64,000 nt of DNA from Tragulus kanchil (taxonomy: Eukaryota; Chordata; Mammalia; Artiodactyla; Tragulidae). The position numbers were made by a program, and so were the translations under genes. Under the pieces are notes generated by a model. That model made no database searches. It was not told the origin of the DNA and saw only the letters and a program-made list of their open reading frames with translations. Location: the NCBI GenBank assembly GCA_022376925.1, contig JAIOJX010000001.1, forward strand, positions 40,954,324 through 41,018,323. Direction: 5' to 3'. Below are positions 34,443-44,674 of the stretch, one piece after another. Numbering within the stretch: position 1 is the first letter of the stretch; the number at the start of each line of letters is the position of its first letter.

Positions 34443-35639
34443 ATATACACTACAAGGTCCACTATATTCACAGATGTGTACAAACATCACAGATGAAAAT
34501 TTAGACCATTCTTATCATCTCAGAAAGTACCTCATACCCTTGAATAGCACCCTGTATACAAACGACTCTCCCCAAGCCCTAAGCAACCAGTAATAAATTT
34601 TCTGTCTTTCTGGATTTACCATTTTTGCATGTTTCTTATAAATGGAAACATAAACCTGCAGCCTTTTGTGCCTGCTGTCATTTATTTTACATATTGTCTT
34701 CAAGGTTCACCCATTGTTTGCATATAGTACATTTTGTTTATCCATTTCTCAGCTGATAGACATTTGGATTTTTCACACCTTGTGATCAATTAATATATTG
34801 CTAGAAATAATCTTGACCATGTTTTTACAAAGATTTAGGTTTTTGTTTCCCTTGGTTTTATAGCTAGAAGTGAAAAGTTGAGACACATTGTAATATTGTC
34901 TTTTATAATTTCAGGAACTCTCAGTTTGTTCTCAAAAATATCAGACATTTTACATTTGAACATTTGGAATTTTACATTCCAAATAGCAGTGTAGGAGAGT
35001 TACTACGTTTTCATATGCTTGCCAACACTAATCAGTATCTGACTTTTAAAATTTTAGGCATCATGGGAGGTGAGATATGCCATCTCTATTGTTTGGATTT
35101 CCATTTCTTTGACAACTAATGACGTGAAAACTTCATGTGCTGATTGGCCACTAGCATATTTTCTTTGGAGAAGTATATACTCAGTTGCTTAGTCCTTTTT
35201 AAAATGAGTGTACATTTTAATTACTGAGTGATAACAGTTCTTTATAGATGATAGGTAGATAGAAATATTTATTAGATACATAACATTCAAATATTTCCTG
35301 ATTCTTTGCATTTTCATTTCACTGTCTTGATGGTAAATTTTAAATCACATTTGTATGTTTGATGAACTAGAATTTATCTACCTTGTGTTTTGCTGCTAGT
35401 GCTATTTCAGTCATATCTAAGAAAATACTGTCAAATCTGAGTTCATGAAGATTTACCCCTATGTTTTCTTATAAGGGTTTTACAATTTTAAATCACACAG
35501 TTAGGTCTTAATTTATACTTATTTAATTTTTGTATATTGTGTGAGATAAAATATGACTTCCTTATTTTGCATGTTGCTATCCTGAATATAATCATATATA
35601 AGTAGAATTATATATCACAACTAAGTAGAATTTATCCAA

Positions 35640-36105
35640 GTTTTGCAAGTTGGTTCAAAGTAAGAAAATTACTCACTACAGTAATTTATATTAATAGAAT
35701 AAAGGACAAAAATCATATAATCATCTCAATGAACAGCAAAAAACCATTTTTCAAACTCCAATATCCTTCAAGATAGAAACACTCAAAAACAAGTAATATA
35801 CATGAACTCCTCATCCAAATAAAGGGTATCTATGAAAAAATTTATGGCTAGCATTATTCTTAATAGTGACAGACTGATTATTTGTCATATATCAGGAATA
35901 GAATGAGATGTCCATTCTCACCCTTCTTATTCAGCATTATAGTGTACACTGAACTAGGGCTACTAGTCAAGGAAATAAACTAAAAGATATCCAGATTAGT
36001 AAAGGAGAAAGGCAATTTTCTGTACTTGCAAGTAACATGGTCTGCCACATAGAAAGTCCAAAGGACTCTAGCAAAAAAAAAAGAGAAAAATTAGCAATGT
36101 TATAG
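35640..36105 (+). mobile_element. Old L1M ORF2 fragment (RT region)
   Basis: 'aatagaataaaggacaaaaa', 'catataatcatctcaatgaa', 'aaagggtatctatgaaaaaa' and 'gagatgtccattctcaccct' trace the L1 RT core with many changes. Non-coding now. Repeated at about 36720-37185. Confidence 0.65.
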
Positions 36106-36169
36106 AGTATAAAAACCATAGGTGTAACCTCAGAAATCTCTTGTACTTTCTTTGAAAAAGGCTTTTTGG

Positions 36170-36638
36170 AGGATACACCTATGTTATAAACAATATATAA
36201 TATATTAACAGTATGAATGGAGAAAAGCTTAAGGTTATCTCTCTAGGAAGAAAACAAAGATACCCACTCTTGCCAATTGTATTGAATATAATATTAGAAG
36301 TCCTAGAAAGCGCAATTAGATAAGAAAAAAAATAAAAGGTATTCAAATTGGAAAGAATTAAAATTGTCACTATTTGCAGATGATATAAATTTATTGCATT
36401 TCTATACACTAATAATGAACTATCAGAAAGGGAAATAAAGGGAAAAAATCCCATATGAAGCTGAATCAAAAAGAATAAAATAACAAGGAATAAATTTAAC
36501 TTAGGTGAAAAACATGTACACTGAAAACTGTAACACAATGATGAAAGAAATCAAAGAAGGCATCGAAAGATATCTCATGCTCATGGACTGTTAAAATGTC
36601 CATAGTATTCAAAGCAATATATAGAAAATACAGAGGAA
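36170..36638 (+). mobile_element. Second old L1M ORF2 fragment
   Basis: Restarts in the same RT region ('gtatgaatggagaaaagctt', 'ttgaatataatattagaagt', 'ctatttgcagatgatataaa'), so a separate L1 piece and not a continuation of 35640-36105. Repeated at 37250-37724. The 119-codon antisense frame is incidental. Confidence 0.6.
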
Positions 36639-37782
36639 TTCCTTATTTTGCATGTTGCTATCCTGAATATAATCATATATAAGTAGAATTATATATCACA
36701 ACTAAGTAGAATTTATCCAAGTTTTGCAAGTTGGTTCAAAGTAAGAAAATTACTCACTACAGTAATTTATATTAATAGAATAAAGGACAAAAATCATATA
36801 ATCATCTCAATGAACAGCAAAAAACCATTTTTCAAACTCCAATATCCTTCAAGATAGAAACACTCAAAAACAAGTAATATACATGAACTCCTCATCCAAA
36901 TAAAGGGTATCTATGAAAAAATTTATGGCTAGCATTATTCTTAATAGTGACAGACTGATTATTTGTCATATATCAGGAATAGAATGAGATGTCCATTCTC
37001 ACCCTTCTTATTCAGCATTATAGTGTACACTGAACTAGGGCTACTAGTCAAGGAAATAAACTAAAAGATATCCAGATTAGTAAAGGAGAAAGGCAATTTT
37101 CTGTACTTGCAAGTAACATGGTCTGCCACATAGAAAGTCCAAAGGACTCTAGCAAAAAAAAATTGAAAAATTAGCAATGTTATAGAGTATAAAAACCATA
37201 GGTGTAACCTCAGAAATCTCTTGTACTTTCTTTGAAAAAGGCTTTTTGGAGGATACACCTATGTTATAAACAATATATAATATATTAACAGTATGAATGG
37301 AGAAAAGCTTAAGGTTATCTCTCTAGGAAGAAAACAAAGATACCCACTCTTGCCAATTGTATTGAATATAATATTAGAAGTCCTAGAAAGCGCAATTAGA
37401 TAAGAAAAAAAATAAAAGGCATTCAAATTGGAAAGAATTAAAATTGTCACTATTTGCAGATGATATAAATTTATTGCATTTCTATACACTAATAATGAAC
37501 TATCAGAAAGGGAAATAAAGGGAAAAAATCCCATATGAAGCTGAATCAAAAAGAATAAAATAACAAGGAATAAATTTAACTTAGGTGAAAAACATGTACA
37601 CTGAAAACTGTAACACAATGATGAAAGAAATCAAAGAAGGCATCAATGAAAAGATATCTCATGCTCATGGACTGTTAAAATGTCCATAGTATTCAAAGCA
37701 ATATATAGAAAATACAGAGGAATCCATCACGAAAAATTAGCAATATTTTAGAATAAAAACATCAAGGCTTATTTAATTTATA

Positions 37783-38640
37783 TGCACAGTACATCATGTG
37801 AAATGCCAGTCTGGATGAAGCACAAATTGGAATCAAGATTGCCAGGAAAAATATCAATAACCTCAGATATGCAGATGACACCATTCTAAAGGCAGAAAGT
37901 AAAGAGGAACTAAAGAACCTCCTGATGAAGGTGAAAGACAAGAGTGAAATAGCTGGCCTAAAACTCAGCACTCAAAAAATGAAGATCATGGCCTCCAATC
38001 CTATCACTTCATGGCAAATTGACGGACAAACAATAAAAACAGTGACAGATTTTATTTTCTTGGGCTCCAAAATCACTACAGCCATGAAATTAAAAGACGC
38101 TTGCTCCCTGGAAGAAAAGCTATGACAATCTAGACAGCGTATTCAAAAGCAGAGACATCATTTTTCTGACAAAAGTCTGTATAGTCAAAGCTATGTTTTT
38201 CCCAGTAGTCATGTATGATTGTGAGAGTTGGACCATAAAAGAAGGCTAAGTCCCAAAGAATTGATGCCTTTGAACTGTGGTATTGGAGAAGGCTCTTGAG
38301 CATCCCTTGGACTATAAGGAAATCAAACCAGTCAATCCTAAAGGACATCAACCCTAAATATCCACTGGAAGGGATGATGCTGAAGCTGAAGTTCCAGTAC
38401 TTTGGCCAATGGATAGAAAGAGCCGATTCATTGGAAAAGAGCCTGATGTTGGGAAAAATAGAAGGCAAAAGGAGAAGGGGATGAGAGAGGATGAGATGGT
38501 TGGATGGCATCACCGAGTAAATGGACATTAGTTTGAGCAAGCTCCGAGAGATGGTGAAGGATAGGGAAGCCTGGCGTGCTGGAGTCCATAGGGTCACAAA
38601 GAGTTGGACACAACTGAGCGATTGTAATGCACTGATGTTA
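37783..38640 (+). pseudogene. BovB (RTE) LINE, RT end to 3' end
   Basis: BovB ORF C-terminal half: 'YADDTILKAESKEELK' (YADD at about 37868), 'AGLKLSTQKMKIMASNPITSWQIDG', 'DFIFLGSKITTAMKLKDACSLEEKL', then a stop and frame changes. 'LWYWRRLLSIPWTIRKSNQSILKDINPKYPLEGMMLKLKFQYFGQW' is readable at 38270-38410, ending with the Bov-A-like tail at about 38600-38635. Frame breaks at about 38123 and 38250. Non-functional. Confidence 0.85.
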
Positions 38641-40112
38641 ACTAAGGACATTCAGGAACAGGGCTAGGATCAAGTCTAAAATAACAAAGTTTACCATTTA
38701 CATATTAGCAAAATTATTTTAACTGAAGTGTACAGGATTAACAAAAGTTTTATTTTTTTTATTTTTTGTTATACCCACCATTCTCCACCTTTTAGATGCT
38801 GGTTTCCACCAATCTAGGTAAATCTGGAAAACCCCAAAGTTGCTTCCTTTTACTTTATTGTGTGCCAACAGTGTTACACAAAGTGGTGAATAATCTATCA
38901 CCCTGGGCCTTCATGACTAGAAACTCAGTAAAAGAAATTCTGTGTTTGTTAAATATGTAATAGGGTTAACAACTGAAAAGTGTTCAGGTAGGAGGAGACA
39001 CCATTCTAAAGGCAGAAAGTAAAGAGGAACTCCTCCTGATGAAGGTGAAAGACAAGAGTGAAATAGCTGGCCTAAAACTCAGCACTCAAAAAATGAAGAT
39101 CATGGCCTCCAATCCTATCACTTCATGGCAAATTGACGGACAAACAATAAAAACAGTGACAGATTTTATTTTCTTGGGCTCCAAAATCACTACAGCCATG
39201 AAATTAAAAGACGCTTGCTCCCTGGAAGAAAAGCTATGACAATCTAGACAGCGTATTCAAAAGCAGAGACATCATTTTTCTGACAAAAGTCTGTATAGTC
39301 AAAGCTATGTTTTTCCCAGTAGTCATGTATGATTGTGAGAGTTGGACCATAAAAGAAGGCTAAGTCCCAAAGAATTGATGCCTTTGAACTGTGGTATTGG
39401 AGAAGGCTCTTGAGCATCCCTTGGACTATAAGGAAATCAAACCAGTCAATCCTAAAGGACATCAACCCTAAATATCCACTGGAAGGGATGATGCTGAAGC
39501 TGAAGTTCCAGTACTTTGGCCAATGGATAGAAAGAGCCGATTCATTGGAAAAGAGCCTGATGTTGGGAAAAATAGAAGGCAAAAGGAGAAGGGGATGAGA
39601 GAGGATGAGATGGTTGGATGGCATCACCGAGTAAATGGACATTAGTTTGAGCAAGCTCCGAGAGATGGTGAAGGATAGGGAAGCCTGGCGTGCTGGAGTC
39701 CATAGGGTCACAAAGAGTTGGACACAACTGAGCGATTGTAATGCACTGATGTTAACTAAGGACATTCAGGAACAGGGCTAGGATCAAGTCTAAAATAACA
39801 AAGTTTACCATTTACATATTAGCAAAATTATTTTAACTGAAGTGTACAGGATTAACAAAAGTTTTATTTTTTTTATTTTTTGTTATACCCACCATTCTCC
39901 ACCTTTTAGATGCTGGTTTCCACCAATCTAGGTAAATCTGGAAAACCCCAAAGTTGCTTCCTTTTACTTTATTGTGTGCCAACAGTGTTACACAAAGTGG
40001 TGAATAATCTATCACCCTGGGCCTTCATGACTAGAAACTCAGTAAAAGAAATTCTGTGTTTGTTAAATATGTAATAGGGTTAACAACTGAAAAGTGTTCA
40101 GGTAGGAGGAGA
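37876..40112. repeat. Tandem direct duplication D9 (unit ~1114-1121 bp)
   Basis: Copy 1 37876-38996, copy 2 38997-40112. The start of copy 2 lacks about seven bases (GAACTAAAGAACCTCCTG versus GAACTCCTCCTG). The right edge reads on into unique sequence only after copy 2. Confidence 0.9.
38997..39755 (+). pseudogene. BovB LINE, D9 copy
   Basis: Repeat of 37876-38640 through D9. Same frameshifts, so not an independent insertion. Confidence 0.85.
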
Positions 40113-40188
40113 ATTTGGCCAAGGACTCATTGATAACTGTTCTATTTCATGCATGCCTTATAGCACTTTAGCCCTAGGGTTTCATATA
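39943..40188. repeat. Diverged ~245-bp direct repeat, left copy
   Basis: 'cagtgttaca..aaagtg', 'cctgggccttcatgactaga', 'gtgttcaggtaggaggagaa' and 'catgcatgccttatagca' recur in the same order at 42592-42835 with about 10% differences. Unlike D1-D14 these copies are clearly diverged and not adjacent, so this is a true older duplication. Confidence 0.75.
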
Positions 40189-40205
40189 TAGATAGATAGA
40201 TAGAT

Positions 40206-40244
<39 letters not shown>
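40184..40244. repeat. (GATA)n-(CA)n compound microsatellite
   Basis: Four to five GATA units followed by about 18 CA units, immediately before a Bov-tA 3' part. The 42.6-kb partner of the flanking repeat lacks it. Confidence 0.95.
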
Positions 40245-40245
<1 letters not shown>

Positions 40246-40365
40246 CTTCCCTGATGGCTCTCCAGTATTCCTGCCTGGAGAATTCCATGGATAGAGCATC
40301 TGGTGGGCCGCAGTCCATGGGGTCACACAGAATTGGACACAACTGAAGTGACTAACAGCAGTATT
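40245..40365 (+). mobile_element. Bov-tA SINE, internally deleted
   Basis: A short head remnant ('cttccctgatggctc') is joined directly to 'ccagtattcctgcctggaga', then 'cagtccatggggtcacacag' to the Bov-A end. The middle third is absent. Confidence 0.75.
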
Positions 40366-40584
40366 TTATATCAAAATCTTATTGTATGAAGTAATAGTTC
40401 TCAGAAAGATTTGGACCTGTGATTTTTGTAAAAGTATAGCATTATAAATGAACCTATATGAGAACTCTCGAAGAACTCTTTTGTTTTTTTTTGAAAACTC
40501 TTATTTACATAAGAGAAAAGCCACATATAAAACAAAATTTTCTGTAAATGTGTTGCAGTGCTAAAAGATTGCTTATAATTAATA

Positions 40585-40705
40585 GGTTTTGAGCTTCTTT
40601 AGGTCAGAGACAATGCCTTCCACTTTAAGGATAACTGTCTGGCACCTAATACAGTATTGTGTTCTCTGACATCTTAATAAATGTTCAATTGATTGATTGT
40701 AACTG
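40585..40705 (+). mobile_element. L2 LINE 3' end
   Basis: 'tttaggtcagagacaatgcc', 'gtctggcacctaatacagta' and 'cttaataaatgttcaattga' match the L2 3' terminus pattern. D10 copy at about 41690-41810. Confidence 0.65.
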
Positions 40706-40962
40706 TCTCTACCCTTTTTAAAAACAACTGCTAAACTCTTCACTTCTCAAGTTAGTTTTCTTCCCCTCATGTCAACATGCTCTTGCTAAAAACCTAACAT
40801 TTTATTTAATACATTACTTAGACTTGAAAAAGGAAATATCATGGACACAGTGAAGAATAGTTGGACATTTCAATTTTGTGAATCTACTTAGAAAAGACTT
40901 TGATAGAGTAAGGCCAAGGCAGCTACTTTTGACCATATTGAGTCCTCACTTCCCCTATTCGT

Positions 40963-41303
40963 TTTTTTTTTTTTTAAAGATTTATTTATTTATTTATTTT
41001 TTGGGCGGGGGTCGGGTTGGGGAGGGAGGGGAACGGGCGGAGCGGGCGGGCCACTTCTATTGGTCTTTCATTTCTCTGTTTTCATCCATCTTTGTTCTTC
41101 GGCTCCTGTGGGCCTCCCACTGCAGTGGCCTCTTGTTGCAGACCACTGGCTCTGGGCGCATGCGCTCCAGAGCTCCGGCTCGGCAAGTGGACACATCAGT
41201 CCAGCCGCTCCGCGGCACGTGGGACCTTCCCAGGCCAGGGATCGAACCGGCGCCCCTTGCACTGCAAGGCGGTGTCCTTACCCACTGGACCACCAGGGAA
41301 GCC
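40963..41303 (-). mobile_element. CHR-2-derived SINE (family 'A')
   Basis: Complete minus-strand copy. Tail as T14 then AAAGATTTATTTATT at the left, CCGGCGCC and the antisense B box (GGGATCGAACCGG) at about 41240, head antisense ending 'ggaccaccagggaagccc'. TCCCCTATTC lies on both sides (about 40952 and 41304), a target-site duplication. The 191-codon frame that spans it starts and ends in unrelated sequence and is not a gene. Confidence 0.9.
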
Positions 41304-42062
41304 CTCCCCTATTCTTTTTATTTATTTATTAATTCATTTATTTTTGGCTTATTCTTAACATTCTGCTTCTCTTACATAGATTTCCCGGAGAATTCCATGA
41401 TAGAGCATCTGGTAGTCCATGGGGTCACACAGAATTGGACACAACTGAAGTGACTAACAGCAGTATTTTATATCAAAATCTTATTGTATGAAGTAATAGT
41501 TCTCAGAAAGATTTGGACCTGTGATTTTTGTAAAAGTATAGCATTATAAATGAACCTATATGAGAACTCTCGAAGAACTCTTTTGTTTTTTTTTGAAAAC
41601 TCTTATTTACATAAGAGAAAAGCCACATATAAAACAAAATTTTCTGTAAATGTGTTGCAGTGCTAAAAGATTGCTTATAATTAATAGGTTTTGAGCTTCT
41701 TTAGGTCAGAGACAATGCCTTCCACTTTAAGGATAACTGTCTGGCACCTAATACAGTATTGTGTTCTCTGACATCTTAATAAATGTTCAATTGATTGATT
41801 GTAACTGTCTCTACCCTTTTTAAAAACAACTGCTAAACTCTTCACTTCTCAAGTTAGTTTTCTTCCCCTCATGTCAACATGCTCTTGCTAAAAACCTAAC
41901 ATTTTATTTAATACATTACTTAGACTTGAAAAGGAAATATCATGGACACAGTGAAGAATAGTTGGACATTTCAATTTTGTGAATCTACTTAGAAAAGACT
42001 TTGATAGAGTAAGGCCAAGGCAGCTACTTTTGACCATATTGAGTCCTCACTTCCCCTATTCG

Positions 42063-42404
42063 TTTTTTTTTTTTTAAAGATTTATTTATTTATTTTTTTT
42101 GGGCGGGGGTCGGGTTGGGGAGGGAGGGGAACAGGCGGAGCGGGCGGGCCACTTCTATTGGTCTTTCATTTCTCTGTTTTCATCCATCTTTGTTCTTCGG
42201 CTCCTGTGGGCCTCCCATCGCGGTGGCGTCTGTTGTCGCAGAGCACTGGCTCTGGGCGCATGCACTCCAGAGCTCTGGCTCGGTAATTGGACACATCAGT
42301 CCAGCCGCTCCGCGGCACGTGGGACCTTCCCAGGCCAGGGATCGAACCGGCGCCCCTTGCACTGCAAGGCGGTGTCCTTACCCACTGGACCACCAGGGAA
42401 GCCC
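42063..42404 (-). mobile_element. CHR-2-derived SINE, D10 copy
   Basis: Same insertion as 40963-41303 with the same flanks. Internal differences are larger than for most of the unit. Confidence 0.88.
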
Positions 42405-42591
42405 TCCCCTATTCTTTTTATTTATTTATTAATTCATTTATTTTTGGCTTATTCTTAACATTCTGCTTCTCTTACATAGATTTCCCAGGTACCTTGATGA
42501 AGAAAGCTCTCAGTTGCCACTGGTTTCAGACATGCTCATTTGTTTCATTTTACTGAATTTTTAGTCATGAATGACATGTTTAGAAGAGATA

Positions 42592-42835
42592 AGGGCCCCC
42601 CAATTGCTTCCTTTTTCTTGACTGTATGCCAGCAGTGTTACAGAAAGTGTTAAATAGTCTGTCACCCTGGGCCTTCATGACTAGAAGCTCAGTAAAAGGA
42701 ATTCTGTGCTTGTTAAATAAGTACTAGGGTTAACAAGTACAAAGTGTTCAGGTAGGAGGAGAATTTGGCCAAGGACTCAATGATAACTATTCTATTTCAT
42801 GCATGCCTTATAGCATTTTAGCCTTAGGGTTTCAC
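42592..42835. repeat. Diverged ~245-bp direct repeat, right copy
   Basis: Partner of 39943-40188. It is followed by different sequence: here a SINE, there a microsatellite. Confidence 0.75.
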
Positions 42836-42889
42836 ATAAAAAACAAATAATAAAGGACAATAGATAAATTCCTTTAAAATGTATATATA

Positions 42890-43236
42890 GGGCTTCCCCT
42901 GGTGGTCCAGTGAATAAGGACACCGCCTTGCAGTGCAAGGGGCGCCGGTTCGATCCCTGGCCTGGGAAGATCCCACGTGCCGCGGAGCGGCTGGACTGAT
43001 GTGTCCAATCAGCGAGCCGGAGCTCTGGAGCGCATGCGCCTAGAGCCGGCACTCTGCGACAACAGACGCCACTGCGATGGGAGGCCCACACGGGCCAAAG
43101 AACAAAGACGGATGAAAACAGAGAAATGAAAGACCAACAGAAGTGGCCCGCCCGCTCCCCTCCCTCCCCAACCCGACCCCCGCCCAAAATAAATAAATAA
43201 ATAAATCTTTAAAAACAAACAAAATAAATAAATAAA
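42890..43236 (+). mobile_element. CHR-2-derived SINE (family 'A')
   Basis: Complete plus-strand copy with A/B boxes, C-rich CCAACCCGACCCCCGCCC block and a long (AAAT)n/A-rich tail. (A/G)AAATGTATATATA on both sides (about 42876-42889 and 43238-43251). Very close to the copies at 29586 and 40963. Confidence 0.9.
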
Positions 43237-43254
43237 TGAAATGTATATATATTA

Positions 43255-43850
43255 AACATCTGCTATTTTTGAATACAATGACAAGAATATACAAAAATTA
43301 TTTCATTCAAGTGGTTCAAAATTTAGAAGAAACAGAGATATAGGTACAAACATTTAGTTGATATGCAATTACTTGAAAGCAGAACTTGACTAGTAACATA
43401 GTAGAAATCCAGACAAAGTAGAGAGGCAAGAGATTAAAGCAAGTAACTCCAAGGAGGATGTCTGAAAGGAGGATACATCTTTGGGATTGTTCTTTGAAAG
43501 ATGGATATAATCCTGACAATCAGAGACTGAACAAAGAAGGACATTCCAGAGAGAGATGACTGCGTGAGCAAAAGCAAAGAGCCAAACAAATAATGTCCAT
43601 TGTACCTGGGAGCATAAGAGAGGATGATCAGAATACAGGCTGAAGAAGTAGGTTCAAAAAGATAATAAAGATTTTTGAATACCATGGAGAAGAATGTAGA
43701 TATTATTCAAAGGAAACAGGTTTAGATAAAGTGAATGGCATGATGAAATTTTGAATTTTAGGAAACGTACTACGATAAGAGTATAATGGGTTAGAACAAG
43801 TAGAAACCAGAGGCAAACTGAGCTATTACAATAAACACCAAGCATGAAGG
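43255..43850 (+). other. Unclassified ancient repeat in part
   Basis: 43480-43760 ('ggacattccagagagagatg', 'gcgtgagcaaaagcaaagag', 'ggctgaagaagtaggttc') belongs to an old dispersed mammalian repeat I recognise but cannot name. Parts of the same family occur at 54420-54546 and 56000-56230. No gene. Confidence 0.35.
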
Positions 43851-43851
43851 A

Positions 43852-44343
43852 AGCTATGACAAACATAGATATTATATTAAAAATCAAAGACATCACTGTG
43901 CTGACAAAGGTCCATATAGTCAAAGCTATGGATCTTCCAGCGGTCATGTACGGATGTGAGAATTGGACCATAAAGAAGTCTGAGCACTGAAGAATTGATT
44001 CTTTCAAATTGTGGTGCTGGAGAAGACTCTCGAGAGGCCCTTGCAAGGACAGAAAACCAGTCAATCCTAAAGGAAATCAACCCTGAATATTCATTGGAAG
44101 GACTGATGCTGAAGCTGAAGTTTCATTATTTTGGCCACCTTATGGGAAGAGCCAACTCACTGGAAAAGACTGAAGACAAAAGGAGAAGAGGGCAGCAGAG
44201 GATGAGAAGGTTAGACAGAATCATCATCTCAAGGCATATGAATCTCAGCAAACTTTGGGAGATAGTGAAGGGCAGAGAAGTCTGGTGTGCTGCAGCCAAT
44301 GGGATGGCAGAGTCAGATATGACTTAGCAACTGAACAACAATG
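43852..44343 (+). pseudogene. BovB LINE, 3' end
   Basis: BovB ORF C terminus with disruptions: 'KAMDLPAVMYGCENWTIKK', 'FKLWCWRRLSR', 'NQSILKEINPEYSLEGLMLKLKFHYFGHLMGRANSLEKTEDKRRRGQQRMRRLDRI', ending at 'CAGATATGACTTAGCAACTG' and AACAACAATG. A frameshift at about 44030 is evident, so it is dead. Confidence 0.88.
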
Positions 44344-44674
44344 AAAGAAGGACATGAATTAGGGTGAAAGGAATGAATAGAAAAAAGGATGAGTGCAAAG
44401 TTGAAATCAATAGAGAGAAGATGTTATCAAAGAATCAATAGCAACATAACTACCCTAGGGAAAGGCAACACAGAATACAGAAAAAAATGGATCAGATGCC
44501 AAACCATTGTGGGTGAATGGAATGTAACAGAAATGAACAGATTACAAGAAGACTTGGTGGAAGCCACTGATCATTAAATGTCAATCCATATAACTCTAAG
44601 ACAAGTCCTCCAAATCAAGGACTGGTGTATTAGCAGTATGTCCCACACAGATTTAATAAATGCCTAGACTGAGG
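44344..44674. other. No gene recognised
   Basis: The 62-codon frame at 44389-44577 has no family similarity. Repeat class not recognised. Confidence 0.4.

Larger units (their letters stand above)
32599..34772. repeat. Tandem direct duplication D7 (unit ~1087 bp)
   Basis: Copy 1 32599-33684, copy 2 33685-34772. Near the end of copy 1 two bases are missing (TAGTATTTTG versus TAGTACATTTTG). The unit mixes ACTRT1-like 5' flank, old L1M and an L1 3'UTR insertion, so no single element explains its limits. Confidence 0.9.
33015..35600 (-). mobile_element. Old L1M (L1MB-like), 3'UTR to ORF2 end
   Basis: Antisense L1M: 'gataaatatcacatctcata', 'tctttctggatttaccattt', 'tcttcaaggttcacccattg', 'gatagacatttggatttttc', then 'agtgtaggagagttactacg' and 'ctgattggccactagcatat' to about 35600. 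D7 repeats the left part. It is split by an L1 3' end at 33087-33355. Confidence 0.65.
35558..37724. repeat. Tandem direct duplication D8 (unit ~1081 bp)
   Basis: Copy 1 35558-36638, copy 2 36639-37724. Copy 1 lacks six bases near its end (GGCATCGAAAGA versus GGCATCAATGAAAAGA). One substitution (AAAAGGTATT versus AAAAGGCATT) and a shifted A-run (about 36075 versus 37155) also differ. Confidence 0.9.
40277..42486. repeat. Tandem direct duplication D10 (unit ~1105 bp)
   Basis: Copy 1 40277-41386, copy 2 41387-42486. The first ~40 bases of copy 2 are degraded relative to copy 1 (CCATGATAGAGC versus CCATGGATAGAGC, and GGTAGTCC versus GGTGGGCCGCAGTCC). The SINE inside differs at several C/G positions between copies (for example CACTGCAGTGG versus CATCGCGGTGG). 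Confidence 0.9.

Noticed and set aside
36179..36538. 119-aa minus-strand frame (and 37259-37618)
   Set aside because: Antisense to old L1M ORF2. Hydrophobic bias comes from the reverse of A-rich L1 DNA.
38130..38651. 173-aa minus-strand frame (and its copy at 39244-39765)
   Set aside because: Antisense to a BovB ORF whose sense reading has clear RTE homology.
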